From Symsagittifera roscoffensis (lineage: Eukaryota; Xenacoelomorpha; Acoela; Convolutidae), in assembly GCF_963678635.1 (NCBI RefSeq), contig NC_087070.1, positions 20,321,461 to 20,385,460 on the forward strand: 64,000 nt of DNA, written 5' to 3'. A program made the translations under genes and the position numbers. Below are positions 24,654 through 36,245 of this stretch, piece by piece. How positions within the stretch are numbered: the stretch's first letter is position 1; every line of letters begins with the position of its first letter. The notes beneath the pieces were generated by a model that saw nothing but the letters and a program-made list of their open reading frames with translations, ran no database searches and was not told the DNA's origin.

Positions 24654-25500
24654 CGCCTCTTACAATATACTTTTCATTTCTATAGTGACTTCAATATTCG
24701 CTCAAAATGAGAACGATCAAAATATTGAGCTTGATCATAGGCCTCAGGCACCTCAACAAGAGGATTCTGCAAACGAAAATCAGGATAAAATTTATCCTAG
24801 ACTCCAACTAGTCGATTACAAGAATCGACCCGCTGTACCGGTCTAATTTATATCATGTGTTAGGATATGCCCACTGATCTTCTTCAAACTCCAGCTGAAG
24901 AAGACTTGCTCGATTTCGAAAACCTTCTGTCTTTAAATGAACCTATGCAAATGCCATCCAAAATAATCAACCCGATTAATCATCAATATTAAAATTCCAA
25001 AAGTGAAAAATTCTAATTGCATTCAAAAGAGAAAAGCAATTGTCCGACCTTTCAAAATTCTCCCCTCTTCTTCAACTAGGCAAAACCTAGATTCTGAAAC
25101 TGTAACAGTTCACCAATCAGCAAATTCTCTAGAACTTGAATCAAAAATTGCGATTGAAGTCAAAAAGGAACAAAACCTCAACCCCAGGAAACCACCAAAT
25201 TTTGACACCAGTCTAAATTATGCGCTCTCTCCCTTTATTAACCGATTTAAGATAAACACCTATCACCCTTACCAAAACGGTAACGGTGCATACCGTCTGG
25301 TTAATCCACAACTCGCCCATCAACAAATTTGTGTTCCTGCAGCCTTTATAACCGTTCAAATGCAGACTCCAATCCTTGACTCCTAAACGGATCAAGTGCA
25401 AAAGAATTACATAAACGACTTAAATCGCATCAACCAAATGCAGAAAACCATAACAGCGCTCCGGAAAAAAATAAGGATCTCAGCAATAAATACATGAGCC
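24640..25500 (+). pseudogene. Post-env frames of second element (unidentified)
   Basis: Two or three short frames follow the Env anchor: 24652-24846 (hydrophobic start, then an acidic Gln/Asn-rich stretch) and 25003-25386 (basic start, then Pro/Asn-rich), with a third up to about 25500. They may be the cytoplasmic tail or accessory proteins after env, by analogy with the post-env ORF of the first element. No family is recognised and I see no similarity between the two post-env regions. Confidence 0.4.
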
Positions 25501-25770
25501 TAAAAAACCAGGTGGAAGGAAACTATTAGTTTCAAGATTATCTGTTAACCTCCGTCTTTTTATATTTTAACTCCTACTGTGATTTGGCCGCCGCCACTTT
25601 ACAAAGTATGTATTCTTCTACAATTATAGTCCAGTATTGCTGTTAAGTATATTCTCTAAACCAATTTTGAAAAATTATATTTGATGTTATATTTCTCAAA
25701 AGTATCCAGCTGTGATTTGGCCACCGCCACAACTCTACAAAACACTCCTCTGCTCTACACGCACCTACGT

Positions 25771-25945
25771 TACAAGCAGCCATTCTTCAACCGACTACAG
25801 GCAGCCATTCTTCAACCGACTACAAGCAGCCATTCTTCAACCGACTACAAGCAGCCATTCTTCAACCGACTACAAGCAGCTCTTCATCAACCGACTACAA
25901 GCAGCCATTCTTCAACCGACTACAAGCAGCCTTTCATCAACCGAC
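25771..25945 (+). repeat. 25-bp tandem repeat, seven units
   Basis: Units of tacaagcagccattcttcaa plus ccgac repeat seven times with a few substitutions. Because 25 is not a multiple of 3, all three frames read repetitive peptides. These frames are not genes. Confidence 0.9.
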
Positions 25946-26329
25946 TACACTACAAGCCGCCACTTTACGAGCAAATTATCAAAATCAGAAATAGAAACTT
26001 TACGCAAACTCTATTAAAACTTTTTTGATGTTTTGTATCTCATAATATGCTTTTACATTTTTTATCAACGGGTATCGCCGTTCAACAATCACCCTATAAG
26101 ACGGTTGGATGTTCTGAATTGAAATCAGAAACACAATTCTTAAACTTTTACCATATGTTCTGTTTTGAAATCAGAAACATAATTCTTAAACTTTTACCAT
26201 ATGCTACCTTGAAGTTATGTGTTTGCTCGGTTGATAAAATATCACCAAAAGCAAACATTACAGCATATGTTGTTTCTTTCTGATTGGTTTAACCAACAGA
26301 TGGAATGTTGAAAATATTAAAATCTACGG

Positions 26330-26337
26330 TATATAAG
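26330..26337 (+). promoter_or_regulatory. TATA box of LTR-like promoter, copy 2
   Basis: TATATAAG in the same context as at 19828-19835. Confidence 0.6.
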
Positions 26338-26927
26338 CCAAGCGAAAATATACCAGATCATTCGAACAACCATAACCAAAATCTCACAACCACTCTCATA
26401 CTGAGATCCCAACCATCCTAATCATCAAAATCTCAACTCTCTATCTCGATAACTATCAATCTATACCCCAATGTTTCTTGACATTAAATTGATGTGTCCT
26501 CTATATTTGAAATAATATACCTATTTACGAGTGAAAGAAACTTTGTCTGTTGAATAAGAATAGGAAAGTCTTAGCAACATTCAGAAAGACCCCTTGTTCT
26601 AACTAGCTACGATTTGGTCGATCGCAATAAGTTAAGTCAAGTTAGTTTGGAATATTGTGCCACATTCAAAAAAGCAGATGAATCCCGATGCTTATTCAAG
26701 ACGAATTAGATAAGGAAACAATAATTATTTTATCTAAAATTGATTGGAAAACTGGATATGTGCAAAAGTGAAAATTCATTGCATCAACTATAAAAACAGT
26801 AGAAAAAAAAGATTTGATAAAATTGGCTCTGGATGTCAAACTAATCAATTGACAACTGTTCAAACACTCATAACAAGTGCCTAACATTGCCTTGAAAAAA
26901 CCCAATGCCTACAAAATTTTTTGATGT

Positions 26928-27328
26928 ACTAAGATGAATGATTGCAGAACAGGAGATTGGCAAGCGGTACCTCACTTTGTTAGATCTGAATTTTGTGTTA
27001 AGTCAACTAAAATCAGCCGAAGATTCAGCTAAACAATGCAACTTTAAAACAGTAGTCTATTATGTTTAACAGGGAGCTAGACACTACTAACCAAGTTTTC
27101 TGGACTAGCTGATATGCCGTTCGAAAACCAGAACGCAAGGATTAGAACAAAAAATTACCGGCAAATTATATTGATGGCAATTTGACTCATCAAAAGGGAT
27201 GAAAAAGAACCCAAAAAACTAGCCAGCAAGGTTACTTTTAAATCCTAGTAAGACAAGCTTCGAGAAAAACTAAAATTGGCTGTTTCGATTAGAAATAACT
27301 AAGCCTAATTTAACGACCGTCAAATTTT
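26928..27328 (+). pseudogene. Gypsy reverse transcriptase remnant, copy 2
   Basis: The same decayed frames as 20428-20830, with the same stops and frameshifts. See that entry for the motifs. Confidence 0.75.
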
Positions 27329-27999
27329 TTAATCAAAAGTTAGTTGCTTTTGAACTACCAGAAGCAGTCAGTAGAGAACTAAAACCAAATAATTTTTTTT
27401 AAAAATTGACAAGAAAAACGTTTAGATGGAAGAAAAGCGGAGAGGAGAGAAAGCAGAAGCGAGTTTTATGATCCCATAGAAGAAACAATTAAAAAATTCA
27501 TTTAGCAGAAACCAATCTTCGGGGAAAAAAAGGAAGTGGCGGAAGCTTTTCGGCGGACGAAATTTTTTTTTGATGCAGCCCGAAAAATAAGGGCAGATCA
27601 GAAAATATACTAGAACAAAGCCACCCTCATGAGAAGTGGACACTGAAAAACGACGAACAAAGACTGACAGACACTAGGCTGTTATCTTTCCCAGTTAGTG
27701 GAGAAGAAGTGAGAAAACCACCTCGTAACACGATCGAATGCTAAACCAGTCAGGTTACTCGGAACAAAGACCGATCAAAATACTTCAGGTGGACTTGACC
27801 CTTAAAGAGAATGGGGAAGATGCATGGGAAGTCAATAAAGTGGAGCCCATCAGAGGAGTTAGTCACATGTCAAGAAAAGACAATTATAGACTACCCAAAC
27901 AATTTGACGAAAAATTTTGTCACTTCTCACCAGATTATTCGCCAACTTTACTGGCGGATTTGATACTCGCACACCTAGCTGAACCGTCTACGACTTATA

Positions 28000-29315
28000 G
28001 TGGAAAAAAGGAACCAATAGGGCTTCAAAATGTTCGGACCATATATCAAAATACTAACCCGTTGTAACACCAAATGGCAGTTATTGGCGACTGCATATTG
28101 GTGGAATACCCAATGGCTCTACTGGTGCAGCTACGAACAGCTGTAATGAAACCGATCCACAAAAAACATCCAGACCAGAAAGCTATGCTGGGGCTCTAAA
28201 ATTTTTTGTGCTGGCCCCCTATCCACAAAAACATCGTGAACCTTAAGAAAGAGTATTGCAGCTGTACCAGATATCGTAAGAGTGCAAAATAGAAAATTCC
28301 AGAAATTTCCGCTATAACGTTACCACTACTCACGCTGCAGGGTCAAAAAATCAAATTAGACTTTGTGCTGCCTATGAAGAACCATGAATGAAAAAAAAAC
28401 ATACTTACTCCCAGCTATAGAAAGATTTTCAAAAAGGGCTACAGTAAAAATCTTGAGAAAACACATCGATACAAGCGGAATATCAAAATCAATAGTAACG
28501 GTCATTTATTTAGATTTAAGGGAAAAACTATGAAGAAAAACTCTGTACAGAATATAACATCGAAAAAATATTCTGTCCATTTGGAGTCCAGAGAGGGTGT
28601 GGGATCTGCGAAAAGAAAGATCAAACAAAGAAAAAGAGACTGGTGGTTATGCTACTTGGCAAGAACAACAATCAAAAAAAGTAGCCTCACCACAATTATA
28701 AGGGATAGAATAACAAAAAACAATACAAATTTCACCGAGTGAAACACATATTGAAAGAGCACCAAAAAACGAAATGGAAAAGCTAAAGACATTTTTTTTT
28801 CTTAAGTTCTAATTGTTTAGACAAGGAACATCTAGAGAAGCCTGCCCTACCTTCATCGCAACTGGAATCGAAAATTGGCCAGTCTCGAGAAAATAATATG
28901 ACAAAAGAACTACACAGTGGAGAGACTAGCCCGGTTTTCAAACCACAGCTCTCAACAGCACCAGAAAAAGCGCACAAGTGTGGGTACTGAAAAACGTTTT
29001 CGAGGTAAATGCGACGTGGAACGAAGAGCGACGGGAAGCGGCCGAAAATGATTTACGCGTATAGTGGACCTACGAGGAGAGACAAACACGGAGTTAAAGA
29101 AAAAACGGATATAATCCATTTCAAAAAAGAGTTTGATAGGGGCAAGGAGGAAAAGACATGTCACTCAACGAAAAAATTTATACTGTGCACAGATGAGAAC
29201 AGGTATAACGGTAAGCCTCTGGCAAAAACTTTTGGAAGAAAAAGTAGCGTCGGAAAAAAAGTCAACAAAAAAGGGAAACTGGGTATTCATTTATCATAAA
29301 ACCGATCTGAGGTAA
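28000..29315 (+). pseudogene. Gypsy integrase remnant
   Basis: Frames directly after copy 2 read AVMKPIHKKHPDQKAML, IVNLKKEYCSCTRYRK (zinc-finger His and Cys of the HHCC module), LPLLTLQGQKIKLDF, FRFKGKTMKKN and ALPSSQLESKIGQSREN. This is the order of a gypsy integrase from HHCC through the catalytic core to the C-terminal tail. Several stops and frameshifts break it, and the second catalytic D region is unclear. It continues the reverse transcriptase lineage in the adjacent repeat. Confidence 0.65.
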
Positions 29316-31907
29316 CAACAGCTTGCCGCTAAAACTGTTTCAAGGATTCAGCAAAAATTTTTAAAAATCAAAAAAAAAAATACAGAAGACATGTGAACTT
29401 GAAGAATAGACGATAGCGACTCAGAAGACAAGCGACCACTATGCCAGCAGCAAATGCAGCAAATAATGTGTCAACAACGGCAGATACAAACTTTACAAAC
29501 GAAACATTTCAAATCAGCCCAAAAAATGTCACATCACACGAAACCGCAGCAGGGGCTGTTGGAATCTGGTAATGAAACGAACACAGCCAAAAATAGGAGG
29601 ATGCAAATCATTAGGAACAAAAACCCAGGATTAAGGAGCAGATGAGAAAAAAGCGAAAAGTTTGAAGCCTTCAGCACAAGAGGCACAGGGATCAACCGGA
29701 AATGGCATCGAGGGCAATGAAGAGAAGCCGGATGTACCTAAAGATCAAACAAGCCGCAGAAAAGTAGCCAAAAAATGAAACAGAAAAAAAACACGTAAAA
29801 ATGACGGACAGTATAACCAGAAGATAATGTAAACGCGTTTCAGCACCAGAATATATCAACATAGGGTTGGGAAGAGCTGACAGTACACGTTTCAACTAGG
29901 GGGAGCAAAAGATCACGAGGAATATCACGAGATCACGATTAAGCACTGCGAAAAAAGGGACTCGAATTTTGTCCCTCTGAATCAAATCTCAGAATAGTCA
30001 AGCCAGGAAGACACAGTACTAAAAAGAATGGATAGACATGACAGGGTTCAGAGATAAGGTGGAAGTTTTGTTGGAAAGTAGTATTGAAGGAAGATTAGAA
30101 AGGCTAGAGTAAATAATTCTGGAACGAAAACTAAAACTCCTATTGCTACTAGATTTTTTGAAACCTATGGTTAAAAATTTTTACCAACGAGCGGGAGATG
30201 TGATAACGCTCTAACATTAAACTTGATGCTTATGTTATGTGCACATTATTATCACTTATTTGTACTCATACTAAAGTCACTGAAGATCTGCAGATTTCTA
30301 TAGCTAAGACTTTTTGGCGAATTGAAAACTATAATTCAGAAAAACCAATTGATTAATTATTCGAGCAATACCGTTCGACTCAATCATAGCTGAGTTCTTT
30401 CTGTTTATCGGCTTTTTAACTACTTAGAACCAATTAATCGTTTGTTTTACCTGCATACAAGTTTTAAAATTTTAGGTTAGACTTTTTTTTCTACCTCCCA
30501 GGGGGATGTCTTTTTTATTTATCACGCAAAATCAAATATCACTGAAAAGTTATATAGGTTGAGGTTTATATCCTGTGCAAGCGGTTTCAATTCTGATTCG
30601 GATTTTAAAGTAAGATTGCAAGAAACCATCTGAGTAAAAAAACTCATGATTTTTTCGATTTTCAGGCTGAATCAGACTCTTTGTATAGAGATTAGCCTCA
30701 AAAGTTTTTACATCGCTATATTAGCCAAAACTAAAACTCGTTTCCACTTTCTCTGGTGGTTTTAAATTTTCCATTTTCATTATTGGTTTTCAAGTTATTA
30801 TTGCTAAATGCGAGATGAAACAATACAAAGTATTTTTAAAAATCTTTTCACAATAATTAGTTTTTTTACCATCCAAAGTTTCAATACCATAGCGCTCAAA
30901 CAGTTTTTCTAATTTTAAATTCAAAGTGGAGGACTAGGGGTGTCAAAAAAGAGCCAGTAATTAGTCATCCTAAGTTAGCTGATGTACTAAATTTCTCATG
31001 TTCGGCCTTGAAGGCAGAGTCTTTGCGGTGACCTTCGCGGCACCTGTGAAAATTCAGAGCATACATAACGCGTGACCAATATCGATCATCTGTTATCTAG
31101 CAATCAGTTACAAATATAGACATGATTGCACCATCTGTATTCAATGAGGATATGAAGTAGCATTGGAGGAAAGTTCCAACCGGCAGATATTAACAAAAAT
31201 TCTGGCGACATAATAATAAGTTATATTTGGGGCGCAATGTTCTGGGATGAAGCACCAAGTATACTTGTTCAATCTGGCTATAAAATTAATAAATGCGTCC
31301 AGACGAAAGTCTGTAGAACTTGAATCTGTAGAGCTTCAAGAAAACTAATCATACTTCAGCAATTCATGCTAAGTAGCATAAATTCACCGACTGCATTAAA
31401 ACTTGAGAAAACAGTCCCCCTCAATCCTGAGAACGCTTTTAATCTTGTGACTCTGTTTAATTTTGTGAATTTTTTGTTACGGCCGAATCTCGGAAACTGT
31501 AAGGTAAGTAAAGGCTCTTTTTTCCCGCAAACCTTAATACCTCAAAAAACTATTTTAACAGTTCAGCGCCTGCTATTCCACTTCTTTCATCAAAATCATG
31601 TTTTTTTTTGTATTGTTTTATTTCATTTTTATTTCTCAACACTTTTTGCCAAATATAAACCCTACCATAACTCGAGAACAAAACACATTAACAAAGAAAA
31701 GTAAAAATAGAATCCAAAGAATCCGTCGAACGCTCAAAAAAAGACATTTTTTTTTTCACAGCAGACTCAAAAAACAACGATAGCCGTTTGCTGTGCAAGT
31801 TGCGCAGATTGGTTTAATCACTTTGATATTAAAAAAAGAACTGATTCGAATAGATGCAATTTGTAAGTTTAAAAAATTCATATTTTTTGGCAATTTTTCT
31901 TTTTAAA
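29316..31907. other. Decayed sequence, no gene supported
   Basis: The first part (29440-30200) may be further retroelement debris, since short frames such as ANAANNVSTTADTNFTNETF follow the integrase remnant. I cannot assign it. The rest is AT-rich with no motif. Confidence 0.4.
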
Positions 31908-31915
31908 TTTCCTAT

Positions 31916-32310
31916 CAGGGGCGGATTCAGGGATTCGACCCCCTGCCGACCCAAAGGGTCCCCCCTTTGATACTTTTTCAGAAATCCATTTTTGGCCGAC
32001 CGACCCTAAAGTTTTTCTAAAAGCGCCTTTGGCGCCAATATATACTAACTTTGAGGGGGAGCGCGCGCCAAAAAAAACGCGATTTTTTTGTCAAAATTTT
32101 TCACAAAGTGCCCAAAAACGGCTTTTTTGACTGTTTTTTCAAAAATTTGCCTGCGGCGCAGAAAATTTTGCCAAAATAGGGGGAAAACAGTGCTTTGGGG
32201 GAGCTCGAAAAATGAATTTGGTCAACCTGAAAAATGAAAAGGTCGTCAAAATTTTGGAAAATTTTTTGAAAATCCGCCCCCCCCTCGAGAAAATCCTAGA
32301 TCCGCCCCTG
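31916..32310. mobile_element. hAT-type MITE, 395 bp
   Basis: It begins CAGGGGCGGATTCAGG and ends with the inverted match CCTAGATCCGCCCCTG, an imperfect terminal inverted repeat of about 18 bp. A perfect 8-bp duplication tttcctat flanks both sides (31908-31915 and 32311-32318), diagnostic of hAT transposases. The interior has no ORF, so it must be mobilised in trans. A diverged relative lies at 43020-43285. Confidence 0.92.
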
Positions 32311-32318
32311 TTTCCTAT

Positions 32319-33554
32319 TATTTTTTTCTAGAGAGAGCCAATGAATTCAGTGAAAAATGTAAGAAAGAGCGGTAGCTATAGTTACCAAAAAAATTCAAAG
32401 ACAAAAAATTATCTGAACAGGTCAGCTTCTCGTTAGATTTCGTATAGGGTCTGAAAAGCGAAAAAAAATCAGACCAGTTTTTCTCGACAGACAATTTTTT
32501 GTAATTTTTAAACGATACCAATCACAACCAAAAAAAATTTGAAATACTGCCGCGTGGGACCCCTAACGAGTTTTCGTCGAGATAACCAAACTGGCTAGAA
32601 TGAAACGGCCCCTACAGTATAGTTTAGTACCTTTCAGTCACTTTAAGTGACGTAGTCAGAAGACAGCGAACTTTTGTTAAGTCCATAGTTATTTCGGAAC
32701 GTGCTCTTGTAAAAACACAGCTGATGGAAGAAGTCATTTGTGATAGAGAAAAACCTTTTAGAATCATTGTTTTTCAAAAAACCCATCGGTGAGCATAATT
32801 ATAAAAATGAGCATAGAGTAAAAAATGATGGCATTAAAGCTATTTTAGTTTCCAGAACAATCTATGATTGGAACTTTTTTTTGATAAATTAAGCAAATTT
32901 GAGAAAACTGGATCAATGGGTAAATTTTATGTCTCGTGGAATATCTGAAAACAAAAAAATTATTTACGAGGTTAGAAGTGACTCTTTACTCTTTCGCAGT
33001 TTGATAGTGGCGTTGTCTTCCGTTGAACAAAGAAAATGAACAGAACTTAAAAAGAACTCAAAAGTCAAGTAGCGAAAAAGTAAATTTGAGAAATAAAAAA
33101 AATATATTTAAAAAAATTCTCAAACCTAATGAAAATTATGGTATTTTGGCTACTGCTGCTTTTTTCAACTTCAAATTTTTTTTTCAAACATTTGCTTAAG
33201 CAGCTGAAAATTCGAAATTGTTAATTTACAATTCATCGTATGAGATAACAAAAATCTAGGCTGGCTTCAATATTTTATACACAGAGGCGAAGCGGAGCAT
33301 CGCAGCACATGCAATACCTCACACATATAGCATTGCAAGCTAGGAGACAGAAAATGAAACAAAAGCCACTAGAGCATTTCGAAAAAAACTGGCGTTTAAA
33401 AAGTATTCAGACACAAAAATGATCGGCAGCTACGCCGGAAAAGTTGCTTTGACTCCCGTTGAGCGAAATTGTCTTCAATTGAAAAACTTTTGAGAGTTCC
33501 GGAAGTCTAAATTTTTATGCTCCCCCCTCTGGAAACACACAAAGGCGTTAAAAT
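32319..33554. other. Intergenic with dispersed repeat pieces
   Basis: No gene seen. 32845-33110 resembles the dispersed family best seen at 40725-41150 and 45370-45850 (shared landmark: a ctagaacaattta-like core, then gagaaaactggatcaa). At 33283-33305 the motif cacagaggcgaagcggagca recurs; it is also seen near 44271, 50886 and 55636. Confidence 0.5.
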
Positions 33555-34020
33555 CCATTTCTCCTTTAAAACATCGCTTAACTAGGTCTTTTATTCGATA
33601 AAACATAAACCAAAACGAATAAAGCCAAACAAACCAGCGAACAAAACGAAAAAAAATTACAAACTTAAAAAGTTGACAAATTACAGTAACAAATCAACTC
33701 TCTTCCAGCTACAATAAAAATTACTTGCAGCAAAGCAGAAATCCATAACAAAGCAACCAAGCCGACTAAACATAAGCAGGCACACAACAAGTCGACAACT
33801 TTTCGAAATAGAACAATTCCCTTTTGAATGAATAAAAAATTCTGGCCTGGTTCGAACACAGGACCTTGACCACCTCAGACCACAAAAACCATGTGAGCCT
33901 GAAAAACAAATAAAATTTGATTTTGATGTAAGCCAAGCTATCATGTGTTTTTCTGTAAGCATTTTGTTAAACAAGAAAAATCCTAATACGGCAACTAAGC
34001 CAACAAAACATAATCAGACT
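33555..34020 (-). repeat. tRNA-like SINE copy
   Basis: On the minus strand, 33905-33843 reads a box A-like TGGTCTGAGGTGGTCAAGG and a box B-like GTTCGAACC about 30 nt later, as in tRNA-derived Pol III promoters. The adjoining sequence (the cataagcaggca core near 33770) matches the copy at 53541-54110. Confidence 0.6.
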
Positions 34021-35390
34021 ACAGTTTATGTTTTGTGAACTTTTGAAAATTCAAGTTTTGTAAAAATTTTCGAAAAAATTACTTAAATTGTTTTATCTCG
34101 TTAGCTAGAAGGATTTGGGCATTCGTTTTCGGAGACCAACAGCACAACCTTTAGAAGAATTTCGATAAAATTCTAATATTGGGTCGCTAAATTCAAACTT
34201 GGTGAAGCAACCACTGAAGTGTAAAACTTCTAAAGAAATTTCTTAAGCATTGCAATATACAATATTGCTTGAACGTGAAAAATTTTTGGTGAACCATGCA
34301 AAATATTATGCAGAGAATTTTTAAAACATGGCGAAATAGTGAAGCCCGCATTTAAATATATAACAGATATTGATACAAAATCAAAACCCAAGAAACTTTT
34401 GTTTACTGGATTCTAAATATTCAACTTACGTAATTTTATTGTTTTCAGTGTTAAAATTTCTTCATTTTTTGAGTGAGGTAATCCAAATTCTTAATCCAAA
34501 AGAGTAACCCAAATTGAGGTCTTTCTCACAATTTTTCAACAGGTTCATCAAAAATTTTCACCCAGTCAACTTATCAGCGCAAATTTGCAGCAAGGTCAAT
34601 TTGTTTTCCTACAGAAGATAAAGATATCTATGACACTGTTTCATGATGAACCGAACTGTTGGAGTCCAGTTTATTCAACGTTTATTCCAATCGAAAGAAG
34701 TTTGAAGTACTCAGCGAATATTCTTTATTGGAAATTATTTTTCTGATCACAGAACAGGTTTAAATGCGCTTCAAAAACGTTTGCTGATTTAAGCAGAAAA
34801 TACATCATTGCGCGACACTTTCAAATCAATATAGGTTTTTACATTACTAGTACACTTTTGAGAATGATAACTTAACAGATTTGCTAATTTGCATTGAATT
34901 GAAGTTTCCTCAATTCTAATTTTTTCAAAGTAAGTTTTATATAAAATATTCGGATCTCCACTAAAACATAGCGAACATTGGAAAGGTTTACAAAAAACTG
35001 AAATTAAATTAATTGAATCTTTTCAGCTGCGCGTTTCGAAAAAAAATTTATATCCCATTCAAGCTCTTTGAAACTCAACAATTGTTTCTGATTTTCAAAT
35101 TGAATAGTTAAACAGAGACGAAGTTGCACTTTGCATACACAATCAAAAATATGACCGATAACGCTACTGGGGAAAAACTGAATGAGTAAAACTTTGAGTC
35201 AACAAAATTTCCTAAGTGACGCACGCCAATTATGAGTCTACATAATTGCTAAGTGACGCAAGCCAATTATGGCGCATTAGCACTACCAGTCAGTTTAAAA
35301 AACGAAATTTACCAAATAACATGCCTCAATTTATAGAGTGGACGCATTTTAGCTGGTATACGAAAAAGTTCATTGAAAACATCCGACCCT
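34021..35390. other. Intergenic, no gene seen
   Basis: AT-rich with no open frame of note. A short tandem duplication (ctaagtgacgcacgccaatt-like, two units) lies at 35211-35275. Confidence 0.5.
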
Positions 35391-35460
35391 TCCCAGGTTC
35401 GAACCCACTTATTTAGTTGCGGGTCTCCTTCCTTACCTCTACGCTACAGATTCGTGATAC
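35391..35460 (-). repeat. tRNA-like module
   Basis: On the minus strand this has TAGCGTAGAGGTAAGG (box A-like) and GGGTTCGAACCTGGG (box B) at tRNA-like spacing. I could not fold a full cloverleaf with a normal acceptor stem, so it is called SINE-derived and not a tRNA gene. Confidence 0.55.
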
Positions 35461-35814
35461 CTTTGAGCTAAAGTGTTTTTTGTAATATAATAGAGTGTGT
35501 TAATATCCTTAGAATTGGATGTACTTAATGGCTGGTTATTGATCAACATGATAACTTTCAAAACGAACACATTTTGTCGCAACAATATTTGCGACTTAGG
35601 TTGGAAAAAAATAGAGTCCATACTATAACACAAACTTTGCTTATATAATGAGGAAACTGGAAAAGCATAGAAAATGAACTTAACTTAAACAGAAAAAATA
35701 GCCAACGGACCGTCGGAAAAGAGTCAATGATTGCATGGAGAGAGAAAAAAACTGGCGAACTTTTGAAGGAATTTTGAAAAAAATATATGGCATTTGAACT
35801 TCAGAACGGACATT

Positions 35815-36245
35815 TTTTTACACCGTGGCAAAGCTGCACTTCGCAAACACTTGCGAGACTACGACCAAAAAGCAACTCTGTCAGTTGAAATAAGAAAAAG
35901 AAGAAATAAGCCTCGAATTAACAAAACCTCGGCTACATGTCGGATTCGATTATCACGCACTAACCACTCAGCCACGGATGCTTAAAATTCCCAAAAACTA
36001 GCAACCAATAACGCAGCAAAATATGCTAATAAATTTCCAAATCGATGCAACAAAAGTAGCACTAAATGCAAAAAGACACAATTTTGCATGTATTAAATTC
36101 GGAAGCATAAACCCAAATTATGCATTTCAAAAAATTGCGAGATACATTGAGTAGGAAAAATTCTGAAATCGAGCTTTTTATCATTGTACTCCTGTAACTT
36201 CTTTCGATTCATTTGATGAATTAAGAACGGAACAGCTGTGTTATC
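35815..36245 (-). repeat. tRNA-like SINE copy
   Basis: The minus strand carries GTGGCTGAGTGGTTAGTGCG (box A) and AATCGAATCC (box B) at 35985-35930. The flanking body (atatgctaataaatttcc, then tttgcatgta, then catttgatgaatta) matches the copies at 44262-44745, 44855-45190 and 53541-54110. Confidence 0.65.

Larger units (their letters stand above)
26110..27986 (+). repeat. 1.88-kb direct repeat, copy 2
   Basis: Second copy of 19608-21486, about 6.5 kb downstream in the same orientation. Similarity stops abruptly after gaaccg at 27986. Here the sequence continues into an integrase remnant, whereas copy 1 runs into AT-rich tandem repeats. Copy 2 therefore probably retains the older junction. Confidence 0.8.

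Noticed and set aside
25771-25945. Regular 25-bp repeats resembling a CRISPR array
   Set aside because: Units are directly adjacent with no spacers, and the sequence is eukaryotic. It is a minisatellite.
25681-26028. ORFs of about 100-115 codons encoding repeated peptides
   Set aside because: They exist only because the 25-bp tandem repeat has no stop in two frames.
35391-35460. Functional tRNA gene
   Set aside because: Box A and B are good, but no convincing acceptor stem was found, and related modules with different heads recur in repeats nearby.
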